A DNA stretch of 57,131 bases from Bacteroidota bacterium (lineage in GTDB: Bacteria; Bacteroidota; Bacteroidia; Chitinophagales; Chitinophagaceae): assembly GCA_947456625.1 (NCBI GenBank), contig CANGQJ010000014.1, forward strand, positions 1-57,131, read 5' to 3'. Below are positions 44,691 to 53,823 of the stretch, one piece after another. Positions within the stretch are counted from its first letter, which is position 1, and each line of letters starts with the position of its first letter. Both the position numbers and the translations under genes were made by a program. The notes under the pieces are model-generated. The model worked only from the letters and a program-made list of their open reading frames with translations. It had not been told where the DNA came from and searched no databases.

Positions 44691-44826
44691 GCTGAACCTT
44701 TGACGCATTATATTAAATCGTAATAGGTTGTCTTGCTGTATCAAATGAAAACGAAGCTGCTGAGATGACTATCAACGTATTATCTATAATATTTCAAACC
44801 GAAAAAGGGGCAGTATGATTTTTTTT
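44691..44826 (+). ncRNA. ssrS: Rod-shaped small RNA, probable 6S RNA
   Basis: The segment folds by eye into one long interrupted rod. GCTG 44691-44694 pairs with CAGT 44811-44814. After a 2x2 A/G internal loop, CCTTT 44697-44701 pairs with AAAGG 44804-44808. Further in, ATTATA 44707-44712 pairs with TATAAT 44785-44790, GTAATA 44720-44725 with TATTAT 44778-44783, and GTTGTCT 44727-44733 with AGATGAC 44763-44769. The rod is followed closely by T8 (44819-44826). Single hairpin with internal loops, own -7 element, about 125 nt, and zapA next door (as in Escherichia coli zapA-ssrS) all fit 6S RNA, which imitates an open promoter and holds RNA polymerase. The alternative is a structured 5' leader of rny, whose ATG lies 20 bp beyond. 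Confidence 0.65.
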
Positions 44827-44845
44827 AAACAACAAGATTTAAACA

Positions 44846-46411
44846 ATGGACCAATCAATATTATTGATCATCATAGGAGCGTCTTCACTTGTAGGTGGAC
44901 TCCTAGTAGGCAAATTATTATTTGCACGTAATACCAAAAAGCAAGTAGAAGATGCCGAAGCGCAAGCAGCTAGCATTTTAAAAGAAGCAGAGTTAAGAGC
45001 AGAAACTGTTAAGAAAGAAAAGCAGTTAGAGGCAAAAGAACGCTTTGTACAATTAAAGGCCGATCACGATCGTGAAATTTTAGAGCGCAACAAAAAAATT
45101 GGTGAAGCCGAAAATAGAATTAAGCAAAACGAATTAAATATTAATTCGAAAGTAGCGGCGTTGGACAAGCAAATCAAAGACAACGATGTAATTAAAGAAA
45201 AATTAAATCGTGAAATTGATTTAGTAAATGTAAAGCGTACCGAATTAGAAAAGCACCAAGAAGAGCATATTCGACGTTTGGAAAAAATTGCGAATTTAAG
45301 TGCCGAAGATGCAAAGCAACAATTAATTGAAAGCCTTAAGAACGAGGCCCAAACACAGGCTTTGGCTTTACAACAAGACATTATAGAGGATGCTAAACAA
45401 AAGGCAAATAAAGAAGCGCGTAAAATAATTATTCAGTCTATTCAACGTACCGCTGCAGAAGTAGCTATAGAAAATACAGTAACTGTATTTAATTTAGAGT
45501 CCGATGAAATGAAGGGACAAATTATTGGTCGTGAAGGTCGAAATATTCGTGCCATTGAAGCGGCAACAGGTGTAGACTTAATTGTGGATGATACACCGGA
45601 AGCTATTTTATTATCTTCATTCGATCCACTACGTCGTGAAATTGCACGTTTATCATTACAACGTTTAGTGGCAGATGGTCGTATTCACCCAGCACGTATT
45701 GAGGAAGTAGTAGAAAAAACACGTCGTCAATTAGAGGAGCAAATTGTAGAAATAGGAGAGCGTACCGTAATTGAATTAGGTATCCATGGTTTACATAAGG
45801 AGTTAATTAGGATTGTAGGTAAAATGCGTTTCCGTAGTTCTTATGGTCAAAACTTATTAATGCACTCACGTGAAACTGCAAACTTATGTGGTATCATGGC
45901 AGCTGAATTGGGAATGAATCCTAAATTAGCTAAGAGAGCAGGTTTATTACACGATATTGGTAAAGTGCCAGACGAGGAAACAGAATTAAGCCACGCATTA
46001 TTAGGGGCTAAATTAGCAGAGAAATATGGTGAGAACCCAGCAGTGGTAAACGCTATTGGTGCCCACCACGATGAAATGGAAATGCAATATGTAATTTCTC
46101 CAATTATCCAGGCTTGTGATGCCATTAGTGGTGCAAGACCAGGGGCAAGAAGAGAAATCATGCAACAATATATTCAGAGAATCAAGGACTTAGAGAACTT
46201 AGCCATGAATTACCAAGGGGTAGAAAAAGCTTATGCCATCCAAGCTGGTCGTGAATTAAGAGTAATTGTGGAGGCCGAAAAAGTGACCGACCAAAGTTCA
46301 GACCAATTGAGCTTTGAAATTGCACAGAAAATCCAAACCGAAATGACCTATCCTGGTCAAATTAAGGTAACCGTAATACGTGAAAAGAGGGCGGTAAACA
46401 TTGCTAGATAG
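44846..46411 (+). CDS. rny: Ribonuclease Y
   Basis: A 521-residue membrane-anchored endoribonuclease that initiates mRNA decay. The single N-terminal helix (residues ~4-23, [21 protein letters not shown]) is followed by a long coiled coil (~30-200), a KH domain ([63 protein letters not shown]) and the HD domain with H...HDIGK and GAHHDE metal ligands. The C-terminus is typical ([19 protein letters not shown]). The end of the structured RNA lies 20 bp before its ATG. It has a separate promoter only if transcription starts within that RNA, so cotranscription with it is possible. Confidence 0.94.
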   Translation: MDQSILLIIIGASSLVGGLLVGKLLFARNTKKQVEDAEAQAASILKEAELRAETVKKEKQLEAKERFVQLKADHDREILERNKKIGEAENRIKQNELNINSKVAALDKQIKDNDVIKEKLNREIDLVNVKRTELEKHQEEHIRRLEKIANLSAEDAKQQLIESLKNEAQTQALALQQDIIEDAKQKANKEARKIIIQSIQRTAAEVAIENTVTVFNLESDEMKGQIIGREGRNIRAIEAATGVDLIVDDTPEAILLSSFDPLRREIARLSLQRLVADGRIHPARIEEVVEKTRRQLEEQIVEIGERTVIELGIHGLHKELIRIVGKMRFRSSYGQNLLMHSRETANLCGIMAAELGMNPKLAKRAGLLHDIGKVPDEETELSHALLGAKLAEKYGENPAVVNAIGAHHDEMEMQYVISPIIQACDAISGARPGARREIMQQYIQRIKDLENLAMNYQGVEKAYAIQAGRELRVIVEAEKVTDQSSDQLSFEIAQKIQTEMTYPGQIKVTVIREKRAVNIAR

Positions 46412-46469
46412 GCACATAAAGGGGTAAATTGGCCTAAATGGCCTGGAATTTAATATTTGGTTGAAATAA

Positions 46470-46501
46470 TTTGGATAATAGCTAGGGTAACATTACCTTT
46501 G
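46470..46501 (+). promoter_or_regulatory. rplS promoter (TTTG - 20 bp - TACCTTTG)
   Basis: TTTG 46470-46473 and TACCTTTG 46494-46501, with a 20-bp spacer, match both Bacteroidota promoter elements. It lies 22 bp upstream of the rplS ATG and is the clearest complete promoter in the window. Confidence 0.8.
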
Positions 46502-46523
46502 CCGTCCGCAAAAAACAAGAATT

Positions 46524-46874
46524 ATGAGCGAAGCAGTAAAGTTCGTACACGAGCAATTAACAGCAAAAAAGGACTACCCAGCATTTAAAGCTGGTGATAA
46601 TATTACCGTAAACTACAAGATTGTAGAGGGTGGTAAAGAGCGTATCCAAAGTTTCCGTGGTGATGTAATTAAAACACAAGGAAATGGGGCTACTGCATCT
46701 TTTACTGTTCGTAAAATCTCTGATGGTGTAGGTGTAGAGCGTTTATTCCCTTTCTTATCTCCTAACATTGATGGTATCGTGTTAAATAAGTCTGGTAAAG
46801 TACGTCGTGCTAAATTATACTACTTACGTGATCGTAGTGGTAAAAGCGCTCGTATCAAGGAAAAAAGATTCTAG
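46524..46874 (+). CDS. rplS: 50S ribosomal protein L19
   Basis: A 116-residue ribosomal protein that sits at the 30S-50S interface. [30 protein letters not shown] (~21-50), [29 protein letters not shown] and the basic C-terminus [24 protein letters not shown] are the canonical L19 sequence. It is monocistronic, between its own promoter and a strong hairpin terminator; the usual partners rimM, trmD and rpsP are not adjacent here. Confidence 0.96.
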   Translation: MSEAVKFVHEQLTAKKDYPAFKAGDNITVNYKIVEGGKERIQSFRGDVIKTQGNGATASFTVRKISDGVGVERLFPFLSPNIDGIVLNKSGKVRRAKLYYLRDRSGKSARIKEKRF

Positions 46875-46908
46875 TACTCAAAAGGCCAAAACCTTATTGA
46901 AATATATT

Positions 46909-46939
46909 AACGGACTCCATTTTGGGGTCCGTTTTTTTT
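46909..46939 (+). terminator. Intrinsic terminator after rplS
   Basis: A 10-bp stem (AACGGACTCC / GGGGTCCGTT, one G-U pair) with loop ATTTT and a T8 tail (46932-46939), 34 bp after the rplS stop. Confidence 0.9.
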
Positions 46940-47021
46940 AACTTATAATTTACTTAAATCCCCAAAATTTAGGCATACTGTTTTATAATTACCTTACCTT
47001 TAATATTCTAAATTTAACGTT

Positions 47022-47210
47022 ATGGGTAACTTAGGATTTCAAGAATTATTAATTATTGGTGTAGTTGTTTTAGTAATGTTTGGCGGAAGAAAAATCCCTG
47101 AATTCATGAAAGGATTAGGAAAGGGTATTCGTGAATTTAACGATGCTAAAAACAATGTGAAAAAAGAGTTGGAAGACGGCATCAACGAGAAGGACGAAAA
47201 AGCAAAGTAG
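47022..47210 (+). CDS. tatA: Sec-independent translocase TatA/E
   Basis: A 62-residue single-pass protein of the twin-arginine translocase. The N-terminal helix ([36 protein letters not shown]) includes the FGxxKxPE hinge and an amphipathic helix, then a short charged tail. TatA oligomers form the transport pore. Its TAG stop overlaps the GTG start of gatA by one base (TAGTG), so the two are translationally coupled. tatC is not in the window. Confidence 0.93.
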   Translation: MGNLGFQELLIIGVVVLVMFGGRKIPEFMKGLGKGIREFNDAKNNVKKELEDGINEKDEKAK

Positions 47211-48643
47211 TGCGTTTTTATACAATAAAAGACTACCATGCTGCTATATTAGCTGGTGAGACGTCTTGTATCCAAGCGGTTAATTTTTTCTTAGAACAAA
47301 TTAATCAGCAAAGTCATTTAAATTCTTTTTTAGAAGTATATGCTCAGGAGGCAATGCAGCGCGCGGTTGAATTAGATCAACTTAAGGCAGCTGGCAAACC
47401 TATGGGGAAATTACATGGTGTTGTAATTGGTATAAAGGATGTGCTATGTTATGATGGACATAAAGTAACTGCAGCTTCCAAAATTTTAGAAAACTATACC
47501 GCAGTTTATTCTGCTACCGCAGTTCAAAAATTATTAGACCAAGGAGCCATTATTATTGGCCGTCAAAATTGTGACGAATTTGCAATGGGCAGTAGCAACG
47601 AAAACTCGGCCTATGGTCCAGTTAAAAATGCTTTAGACAATGCACGTGTTCCAGGTGGTTCTTCTGGGGGGTCGGCAGTAGCCATTCAAGCAAACTTATG
47701 TATGATAAGTATTGGCTCCGACACAGGAGGCTCGGTTCGTCAACCAGCCGATTTTTGTGGCGTGGTTGGACTTAAGCCAAGTTATGGTCGTATTTCCAGG
47801 TATGGTTTAATTGCATATGCCTCTTCCTTTGATCAAATTGGAATATTCTCACACACCGTTACCGACGCTGCCTTGGTTTTAGAAGTAATTGCTGGCGAGG
47901 ATAATTTTGATAGTACAGTTTCAACCAAAGGGGTTCCTGCATATTCAAGTTTGGTTGAAGCCAAAAATGGTTCCCCTAAAAAAGTAGCCTACTTTAAACA
48001 AACACTTTCTCATCCAGGTTTAGATCCAGAAATTAAAACACAAACTCAAAGTTTTTTAAATTTACTTGAAGCAAAAGGGTACACTGTTGAAGCTATTGAT
48101 TTTAGTTTATTGGAATATTTAGTGCCAACGTATTACGTATTAACAACTGCCGAGGCTTCTAGTAATTTATCTCGTTTTGATGGTATCAAGTTTGGACATC
48201 GTACCAAAGATAATATTCAAGACCTTACCGATTTATATAAAAAATCCAGAACCGAAGGATTTGGCGAGGAAGTAAAACGGCGCATACTACTTGGCACTTT
48301 TGTTTTAAGTGCTGGTTACTTTGATGCTTACTTTACCAAGGCACAACAGGTTCGCAGAAAGCTGGTAGACTTAACAAATAATTTGTTTACAAGCTATGAT
48401 ATTTTAGTTTCACCAACTGTACCAAGTCCTGCATTTAAATTAGGGGAGAATAATCACTCTGCTACCGAAATGTTCTTAGCAGATATTTATACAGTTTATG
48501 CCAACCTAGTAGGCATACCTGCTATTTCGGTCCCATTATTTAAACACAGTAATGGTATGCCATTTGGCTTGCAAGTAATGAGTGCCTCCTTTAATGAAAC
48601 AGGATTATTGCAGTTCTCTAATGAAATAATGCAGTCCAAATAA
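47210..48643 (+). CDS. gatA: Aspartyl/glutamyl-tRNA(Asn/Gln) amidotransferase subunit A
   Basis: A 477-residue amidase that releases ammonia from glutamine for the transamidation of misacylated tRNA. The catalytic Lys lies in LHGVVIGIKDV (~74-84), the cis-Ser and Ser nucleophile in PGGSSGGSAVAI and SIGSDTGGSVRQPADFCGVVGLKPSYGR (~145-190). The start is a GTG (47210-47212) overlapping the tatA stop. gatB and gatC are elsewhere. Its TAA stop overlaps the ATG of the transglycosylase gene (TAATG), so tatA-gatA-transglycosylase form an operon. Confidence 0.93.
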   Translation: MRFYTIKDYHAAILAGETSCIQAVNFFLEQINQQSHLNSFLEVYAQEAMQRAVELDQLKAAGKPMGKLHGVVIGIKDVLCYDGHKVTAASKILENYTAVYSATAVQKLLDQGAIIIGRQNCDEFAMGSSNENSAYGPVKNALDNARVPGGSSGGSAVAIQANLCMISIGSDTGGSVRQPADFCGVVGLKPSYGRISRYGLIAYASSFDQIGIFSHTVTDAALVLEVIAGEDNFDSTVSTKGVPAYSSLVEAKNGSPKKVAYFKQTLSHPGLDPEIKTQTQSFLNLLEAKGYTVEAIDFSLLEYLVPTYYVLTTAEASSNLSRFDGIKFGHRTKDNIQDLTDLYKKSRTEGFGEEVKRRILLGTFVLSAGYFDAYFTKAQQVRRKLVDLTNNLFTSYDILVSPTVPSPAFKLGENNHSATEMFLADIYTVYANLVGIPAISVPLFKHSNGMPFGLQVMSASFNETGLLQFSNEIMQSK

Positions 48644-49656
48644 TGAAGGATATGAAATTTAAGTTTCATTTTAACCCTGTCTTATTTTTAAAAAGAAGCT
48701 TTGTATTTTTTGCAATTACTTTATGCCTAGTTGCTAATGGTCAAACAGGTAATTCAAAAACCGATAGCATACAAAATGAACGTGTAGGTTTTTCAAGTTT
48801 GTTTAAAGTTACCACCACCAATTTAAAGGATAAGCCTTTTAAATTTGAATTAAATACCAAAGCTATTGGCTTTATTCAAACCTACATGGATAAGCAGGGC
48901 CCAGAGCTTATTAAAATGAAAACCTGGGCAAGACCTTATTTTAATTTATACGATGAAATATTAATTGCCAATGGCATTCCAGTTGAATTAAAATATTTAA
49001 GTGTAATTGAAAGTCATTTAAGTTCCAACTTGGTTTCTTCTGCAGGTGCAGTGGGTCCTTGGCAACTAATGCCCAACGAAGCTACTAGGCTTGGATTGAA
49101 ATTAAGCCCCATTGACGAACGTACCGATTATTATAAAAGCACAAAGGCGGCTGCCACCATTTTAAAGGAGTTGTATGAAAAGTTTGGGGACTGGCTACTC
49201 GTAGTTGCAGCGTATAATGGGGGAGCAGGCAGGTTAAGCAATGTGATACAAAAAAAAGGCACCAAGGATTTTTGGCAACTTCAGTATGACTTACCTCTTG
49301 AAACCAGAAATCATGTAAAAAAGTTTATCGCCACGCATTATGTATTTGAGGAAGAAAATACAAATGCATTTGATATAGGAGAAAAATTAAATGCAAAAAC
49401 TTCTGCTGGTATATTGTTACAAACCGATATCAAAGAAATAAAAATTAGTGGTCGTTACCGTGCTATAGTAATTGCTCAATACTTAAATGTTTCAGAAAAG
49501 GAATTGCTAATTTTAAATCCAAAATTAAACGAGGTGGTTGCTTCGGGCAAGGTATATACTCTAAAGTTGCCTTCGGATAAGGCTAAAATATTTGAGGCCC
49601 GTAAAAATGATATTTTACAGGCCTCTTTACAATCTTTGTATTCCATTAAGGAATAA
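48643..49656 (+). CDS. Exported lytic transglycosylase (MltD-like, SLT domain)
   Basis: A 337-residue protein with an N-terminal signal segment (residues ~16-32). The SLT domain (~95-235) shows the catalytic Glu in YLSVIESHLSSNLVS, then SAGAVGPWQLMPNEATRLGL, DERTDYYKSTKAAATIL and VAAYNGGAGRLSNVI, all typical of MltD-type muramidases. It cleaves the glycan strand of peptidoglycan, forming 1,6-anhydro ends. The C-terminal ~65 residues (YRAIVIAQYLNVSEKELLILNPKLN) look like one degenerate LysM unit rather than the several of classical MltD. It is the last gene of the tatA operon. Confidence 0.9.
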   Translation: MKDMKFKFHFNPVLFLKRSFVFFAITLCLVANGQTGNSKTDSIQNERVGFSSLFKVTTTNLKDKPFKFELNTKAIGFIQTYMDKQGPELIKMKTWARPYFNLYDEILIANGIPVELKYLSVIESHLSSNLVSSAGAVGPWQLMPNEATRLGLKLSPIDERTDYYKSTKAAATILKELYEKFGDWLLVVAAYNGGAGRLSNVIQKKGTKDFWQLQYDLPLETRNHVKKFIATHYVFEEENTNAFDIGEKLNAKTSAGILLQTDIKEIKISGRYRAIVIAQYLNVSEKELLILNPKLNEVVASGKVYTLKLPSDKAKIFEARKNDILQASLQSLYSIKE

Positions 49657-49678
49657 ATATTTTATCTATTTTGAAAGA

Positions 49679-50020
49679 CTAGAAATCGTCGTCAAATTCG
49701 TCTTTGTCATCAAATAAATCATCGTCATCTAAATTTAGGTCATCGTCAAGTCCAAGATCGTCGTCATCATCACTTCCTTTTTTTCCTTTGCCTGCTTTTT
49801 TAGTTGATTTCTTTGGCATATCAAATTCTTCAAAGTCAGGATCCCAGCTATCATCCTCTTCGGTTTTACCCCAATCATCGTCTACCTCTTCTCCCTCATC
49901 CACATCATCGTCCTCGTCAACTGCTTTTTTCTTTGAACTTAATTTGCTCACTTTTTCCGCTGAATCAAATTCAGAAACTTTACTAGCGGACTTTTTTTCT
50001 TTAATTGTTTTTACTGCCAT
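49679..50020 (-). CDS. Acidic low-complexity hypothetical protein
   Basis: A 113-residue protein with Lys-rich ends in the first 35 residues, then long Asp/Glu runs separated by a central KKSTKKAGKGKKG block (~70-83). It contains a short WDPDFEEFDMPKK segment, which is the most conserved-looking part. It has no signal peptide, no membrane helix and no cysteine, so it is expected to be disordered and cytosolic. Similar short acidic proteins occur in relatives, but I know of no function. An Asp-rich calcium or nucleic-acid-mimic role would be speculation. The opposite-strand frame is only its Ser-rich mirror. Confidence 0.72.
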   Translation of the reverse strand: MAVKTIKEKKSASKVSEFDSAEKVSKLSSKKKAVDEDDDVDEGEEVDDDWGKTEEDDSWDPDFEEFDMPKKSTKKAGKGKKGSDDDDDLGLDDDLNLDDDDLFDDKDEFDDDF

Positions 50021-50075
50021 GGTTCATTCAAAATTACGTTGTAAAATTTCAACCATTTTTTTTATTTGCCAAATA

Positions 50076-50124
50076 AAAAAGGACTTTTTTTTAACATTAA
50101 AATGTCTTAAAAAAAGTCCTTTTT
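50076..50124 (-). terminator. Terminator of purA
   Basis: A long imperfect hairpin (AAAAAGGAC 50076-50084 / GTCCTTTTT 50116-50124, extended inwards by A/T pairing), just after the purA stop on the - strand. It also has T tracts in the other direction. Confidence 0.8.
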
Positions 50125-50128
50125 GAAA

Positions 50129-51391
50129 TTAAAGATGTATAATTTGATCACGGTTTGGTCCGTTGGAAACGAATTTTACAGGAACACCTAAATAAGTATT
50201 TATAAATTCAATATATGACTTCATGGTTGCAGGTAATTCCTGCTCGGTTTTTAATTTAGTAGAGTCGGTGTTCCAACCTTGCATTGTTTTCCAAACAGGT
50301 GTAACTGGTGTTCCAACTAATTGAAAAGGAACATAGTTTATTTCCTTGCCTTCCATTTCATAAGCTACACCTAGGTCTAAGGTTTCAAATGAATCTAAAA
50401 TATCCGCCTTAGTCATAATAATTTGTGTTACACCATTAATCATGCAAGTATATTTTAATGCAACCAAGTCAATCCAACCACAACGACGTGGGCGACCAGT
50501 GGTAGCACCAAATTCACTTCCAATTTTTCTTAACTCCTCACCCTTAGCGTCGTGTAGTTCGGTTGGGAATGGTCCGCTACCAACACGGGTACAATATGCT
50601 TTAGAAATTCCAAATACTTCGCCTATTTGTTTTGGAGAGATACCTAAGCCAGTACAAACACCAGCCGAAATAGTATTGCTGGAAGTTACAAATGGGAAAG
50701 TGCCAAAGTCAATATCTAACATAGAGCCTTGAGCGCCCTCTGCCAATACTTTTTTGCCTTTTGAAATTTGATCATTAATAAAGTATTCGCAGTTTATAAT
50801 GTTTAATGTTTTTAAGAACTCAATGGCTTCAAAAAACTCTGATTCCATTTCACTAATGTCCTCGTTAAAATTATAGCTATCTAAAATTTTCTGATGCTTC
50901 ATTCTTAAGGCAATGTACTTGCTAATAAATTTCTTGTCAAGTAAGTCACCCACTCTTAAAGCATTACGGCCTGTCTTGTCCATATAAGCTGGCCCAATTC
51001 CTTTTAAAGTAGAACCAATTTTAGCTTCGCCTTTTGAAAGTTCCGAAGCTTTATCCAATGCTCTGTGTGAAGGAATAATAATATTAGTACGCTCCGAGAT
51101 AAATAAATTCTTTTTTACATCCACGCCCATGGTGGCTACCGCGTCACACTCTTTTTTTAAGGTTACTGGGTCCAATACCACACCATTACCAATGATGTTT
51201 ATTTTATCCTGGTGAAATATTCCAGAAGGAATTTGATGCAACACCATTTTAGTGCCGTTCACATATAAGGTATGTCCAGCATTTGGACCACCTTGGAACC
51301 TTGCAATGATGTCATATTTTGGTGCAAAATAATCCACTATTTTTCCTTTTCCTTCGTCGCCCCATTGAAGTCCTAAAATTACGTCTACCAT
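50129..51391 (-). CDS. purA: Adenylosuccinate synthetase
   Basis: A 420-residue enzyme joining IMP and aspartate with GTP, the first committed step to AMP. Met 51391 (MVDVILGLQWGDEGKGK) is used; a few upstream codons precede it in frame. Motifs include GDEGKGK, ARFQGGPNAGHTLYVNG, LHQIPSGIF, IIGNGVV, GIGPAYMDKTGR, AEGAQGSMLDIDFGTFPFVTSSNT, ISKAYCTRVGSGPFPTE and GRPRRCGWIDLVALKY. It is the gene downstream of rel/spoT on the same strand (80-bp gap), and has its own -7 element. PurA is a known target of (p)ppGpp inhibition. Confidence 0.95.
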   Translation of the reverse strand: MVDVILGLQWGDEGKGKIVDYFAPKYDIIARFQGGPNAGHTLYVNGTKMVLHQIPSGIFHQDKINIIGNGVVLDPVTLKKECDAVATMGVDVKKNLFISERTNIIIPSHRALDKASELSKGEAKIGSTLKGIGPAYMDKTGRNALRVGDLLDKKFISKYIALRMKHQKILDSYNFNEDISEMESEFFEAIEFLKTLNIINCEYFINDQISKGKKVLAEGAQGSMLDIDFGTFPFVTSSNTISAGVCTGLGISPKQIGEVFGISKAYCTRVGSGPFPTELHDAKGEELRKIGSEFGATTGRPRRCGWIDLVALKYTCMINGVTQIIMTKADILDSFETLDLGVAYEMEGKEINYVPFQLVGTPVTPVWKTMQGWNTDSTKLKTEQELPATMKSYIEFINTYLGVPVKFVSNGPNRDQIIHL

Positions 51392-51409
51392 GATTTGTTG
51401 TTTGAGGCA

Positions 51410-51417
51410 CAAAAATA
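51410..51417 (-). promoter_or_regulatory. purA -7 promoter element
   Basis: CAAAAATA reads TATTTTTG on the - strand (TAnnTTTG), 18 bp upstream of the purA ATG. Confidence 0.5.
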
Positions 51418-51492
51418 AGTCTAGATAATAGTATTACCTATTTATCCCAAAATAAATTCCTAACAAATCATGCCAATAAAATGGGTGCATTT

Positions 51493-53751
51493 TTAAATAG
51501 CCTCAGCGTCAAACCTATTCACCTGCTGAATACCATTTAGGGACTTAATTTTTTCCACCAAATCCTCTAATTCTTCCTTATCGTGTACGTATACTTTAAT
51601 GGTGCCCTCAAATAAACCTTCCTTAGACTCGATAGTTAGGGCGGCAATATTTATTTTTAGCTCTCCACTAATAATATTTGTGATCTTATTTACAATACCC
51701 ACATCATCTAAGCCTATAATACTAAGGCCCGTTAGGAATGAGATTTCTTTATTTTTTGCCCACTTAGTTTTAACTACGCGGTGTCCATAATTGGCAAGCA
51801 ACTGAGTGGCATTAGGGCAGGTGGTACGGTGAATAATTAATCCTTTACCTGTACTTACAAATCCAAAAACATCATCGCCAGGAATTGGATTGCAACATTT
51901 TGCAAGGGAGTATTTAATTTGATCACTGGACTCGCCAAAAATAATTAACTCCGAGTCCTTTTTAGGAATTTGCTTTTGAGTACTATGATCCTGATTTTGC
52001 TCGCTAACCACCACCACAGGTTTTGGGGCCTCAATACGATCACCTAAAACTTGAAATAATTTTAATTCTTTTAGGTCAATATTTTTAGTGGCAATGCGGT
52101 AAAGTAAATCAAGCTGACTATTTAATTTATAATAGTTCATTACTTGATCAATATTAAAAGGATTATACACTGCGCCAATGCCCTCTAGTTTTCTTTGAAG
52201 GGTATATTTTCCTTCCTCTGCAATTATTTTCTTTTCCTCTCTTAATGCATCCTTGATACTGTTTTTTGCCTTTGCAGTTACAACACTATTTAACCAATCC
52301 TCACTTGGTTTTTGTTTGTTACTTGTAATAATTTCAATTTGATCTCCACTGCGCAGTTTATGGCTAATGGGAACTAATTTATGATTTACTTTGGCACCAA
52401 TACATTTGGATCCAATAGCAGTGTGAATGTAAAATGCAAAGTCCAATGCCGAGCTATTGGTAGGCAACATTTTTACATCGCCTTTTGGCGTATACACATA
52501 AATTTCTTCGGCTAAAAAGGAGGTTTTAAAATCTTGTAAAAAATCAATGCCTCCTTCGTCCTGGTTACCCAAAGCTTCTCTAATTTGCATAAACCATTTA
52601 TCAAAACGGTCTTCGCTTTGTGAGCCCTCCTTGTATTTAAAATGCGCAGCCAAACCTTTTTCTGCAATCTCATTCATACGCTTGGTGCGAATTTGAACTT
52701 CTACCCATTTACCTTGTGGTCCCATAACCGTTGTGTGCAATGCTTCGTAACCATTGCTCTTGGGGTTGCTAAGCCAATCCCTTAAACGCTCGGGTGAGGG
52801 GAGGTACTCGTCGGTAATTAAGGAGTAAACTTTCCAACACTCCTCTTTTTCTTTTTCAATAGGCGCGTCCAAAATAACTCTAATGGCAAACAAGTCATAT
52901 ACTTCTTCAAAACTTACGCCTTTCTTTTTTATTTTATTCCAAATAGAGTGAATGCTTTTTGGACGACCATAAATTTCAAAATCAAAACCCGTGCTGGATA
53001 ATTTATCTTTTAAGGGTCTAATAAATTCGTTTATATATTTTGTACGCTCTCGTTTTGTTTCTGCTAATTTTTTTGCAATTTCCTTGTAGGTATCTGCCTC
53101 CAAATATTTCATGGACAAATCCTCTAGCTCGGTCTTAATATTATATAGCCCCATACGGTGCGCTAGTGGTGCATACACCCAAATAGTTTCCGATGCAATT
53201 TTTAATTGCTTTTCTTGCTTCATGGAATCCAGGGTACGCATATTGTGTAAGCGGTCCGCAAGTTTAATAAGTATCACCCTTGGGTCGTCGGTAAGGGTTA
53301 ATAATATTTTTTTAAAGTTCTCGGCTTGCTGACTACTATTGGTATCCATTACCGTAGAAATCTTAGTAAGCCCGTCTACAATTTTTGCAATTTCATTTCC
53401 AAACTCGTCCGAAATATCTTCTAATGTAATATCGGTGTCCTCTACCGTGTCATGTAATAATGCACAAATAGTACTACGTACACCAAGGCCAATTTCATCC
53501 ACGCAAATCATAGCCACAGCAATGGGATGAAAAATATAGGGCTCGCCACTTTTTCTGCGCATGGTTTTGTGCGCATTGGTCGCCATTTCAAAAGCGCTTC
53601 TTAAAAGTTCTTTATCTCCTTTTTTAATTTTAGGACGCAGGGCGCGAAGTAGGGCACGATACTTTCGAACAATTTCTTTTTTTTCTTGTTCTTCGTCTAA
53701 GTTGTAACCCGTTACAATGGTTGGTTTAATATCGTTTTCGTTGTAATCCAC
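51493..53751 (-). CDS. rel: Bifunctional (p)ppGpp synthetase/hydrolase (Rel/SpoT)
   Basis: A 752-residue long RSH enzyme. The hydrolase HD domain has YIFHPIAVAMI and LLHDTVEDTD (near residue 100); the synthetase has YGRPKSIHSIWNK, YDLFAIRVIL, SNGYEALHTTV and VEVQIRTKRMNEIAEKG (~230-370). The regulatory half includes TGS (IYVYTPKGDVKMLPTNSSALDFAFYIHT, ~415), the helical part, the Cys motif (LAKCCNPIPGDDVFGFVS...HRTTCPN, ~625) and a C-terminal ACT domain. Both active sites look intact, so it should be bifunctional. It lies upstream of purA and divergent from an ABC exporter. Confidence 0.93.
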   Translation of the reverse strand: MDYNENDIKPTIVTGYNLDEEQEKKEIVRKYRALLRALRPKIKKGDKELLRSAFEMATNAHKTMRRKSGEPYIFHPIAVAMICVDEIGLGVRSTICALLHDTVEDTDITLEDISDEFGNEIAKIVDGLTKISTVMDTNSSQQAENFKKILLTLTDDPRVILIKLADRLHNMRTLDSMKQEKQLKIASETIWVYAPLAHRMGLYNIKTELEDLSMKYLEADTYKEIAKKLAETKRERTKYINEFIRPLKDKLSSTGFDFEIYGRPKSIHSIWNKIKKKGVSFEEVYDLFAIRVILDAPIEKEKEECWKVYSLITDEYLPSPERLRDWLSNPKSNGYEALHTTVMGPQGKWVEVQIRTKRMNEIAEKGLAAHFKYKEGSQSEDRFDKWFMQIREALGNQDEGGIDFLQDFKTSFLAEEIYVYTPKGDVKMLPTNSSALDFAFYIHTAIGSKCIGAKVNHKLVPISHKLRSGDQIEIITSNKQKPSEDWLNSVVTAKAKNSIKDALREEKKIIAEEGKYTLQRKLEGIGAVYNPFNIDQVMNYYKLNSQLDLLYRIATKNIDLKELKLFQVLGDRIEAPKPVVVVSEQNQDHSTQKQIPKKDSELIIFGESSDQIKYSLAKCCNPIPGDDVFGFVSTGKGLIIHRTTCPNATQLLANYGHRVVKTKWAKNKEISFLTGLSIIGLDDVGIVNKITNIISGELKINIAALTIESKEGLFEGTIKVYVHDKEELEDLVEKIKSLNGIQQVNRFDAEAI

Positions 53752-53823
53752 TTATTACGAAAATACATAAAAGCGGGATGATTTTTACAAAGAACACCTA
53801 CTATAATGTAACTTTACCCCCAT

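Noticed and set aside
46412..46460. Possible terminator after rny (GGCC repeats)
   Set aside because: Short GGCC stem with a bulge and no T run; not convincing.
49704..50126. Ser-rich + strand frame opposite the acidic protein
   Set aside because: It is the mirror of GAT/GAC/GAA repeats; no start signal, and the - strand frame has the sensible protein.
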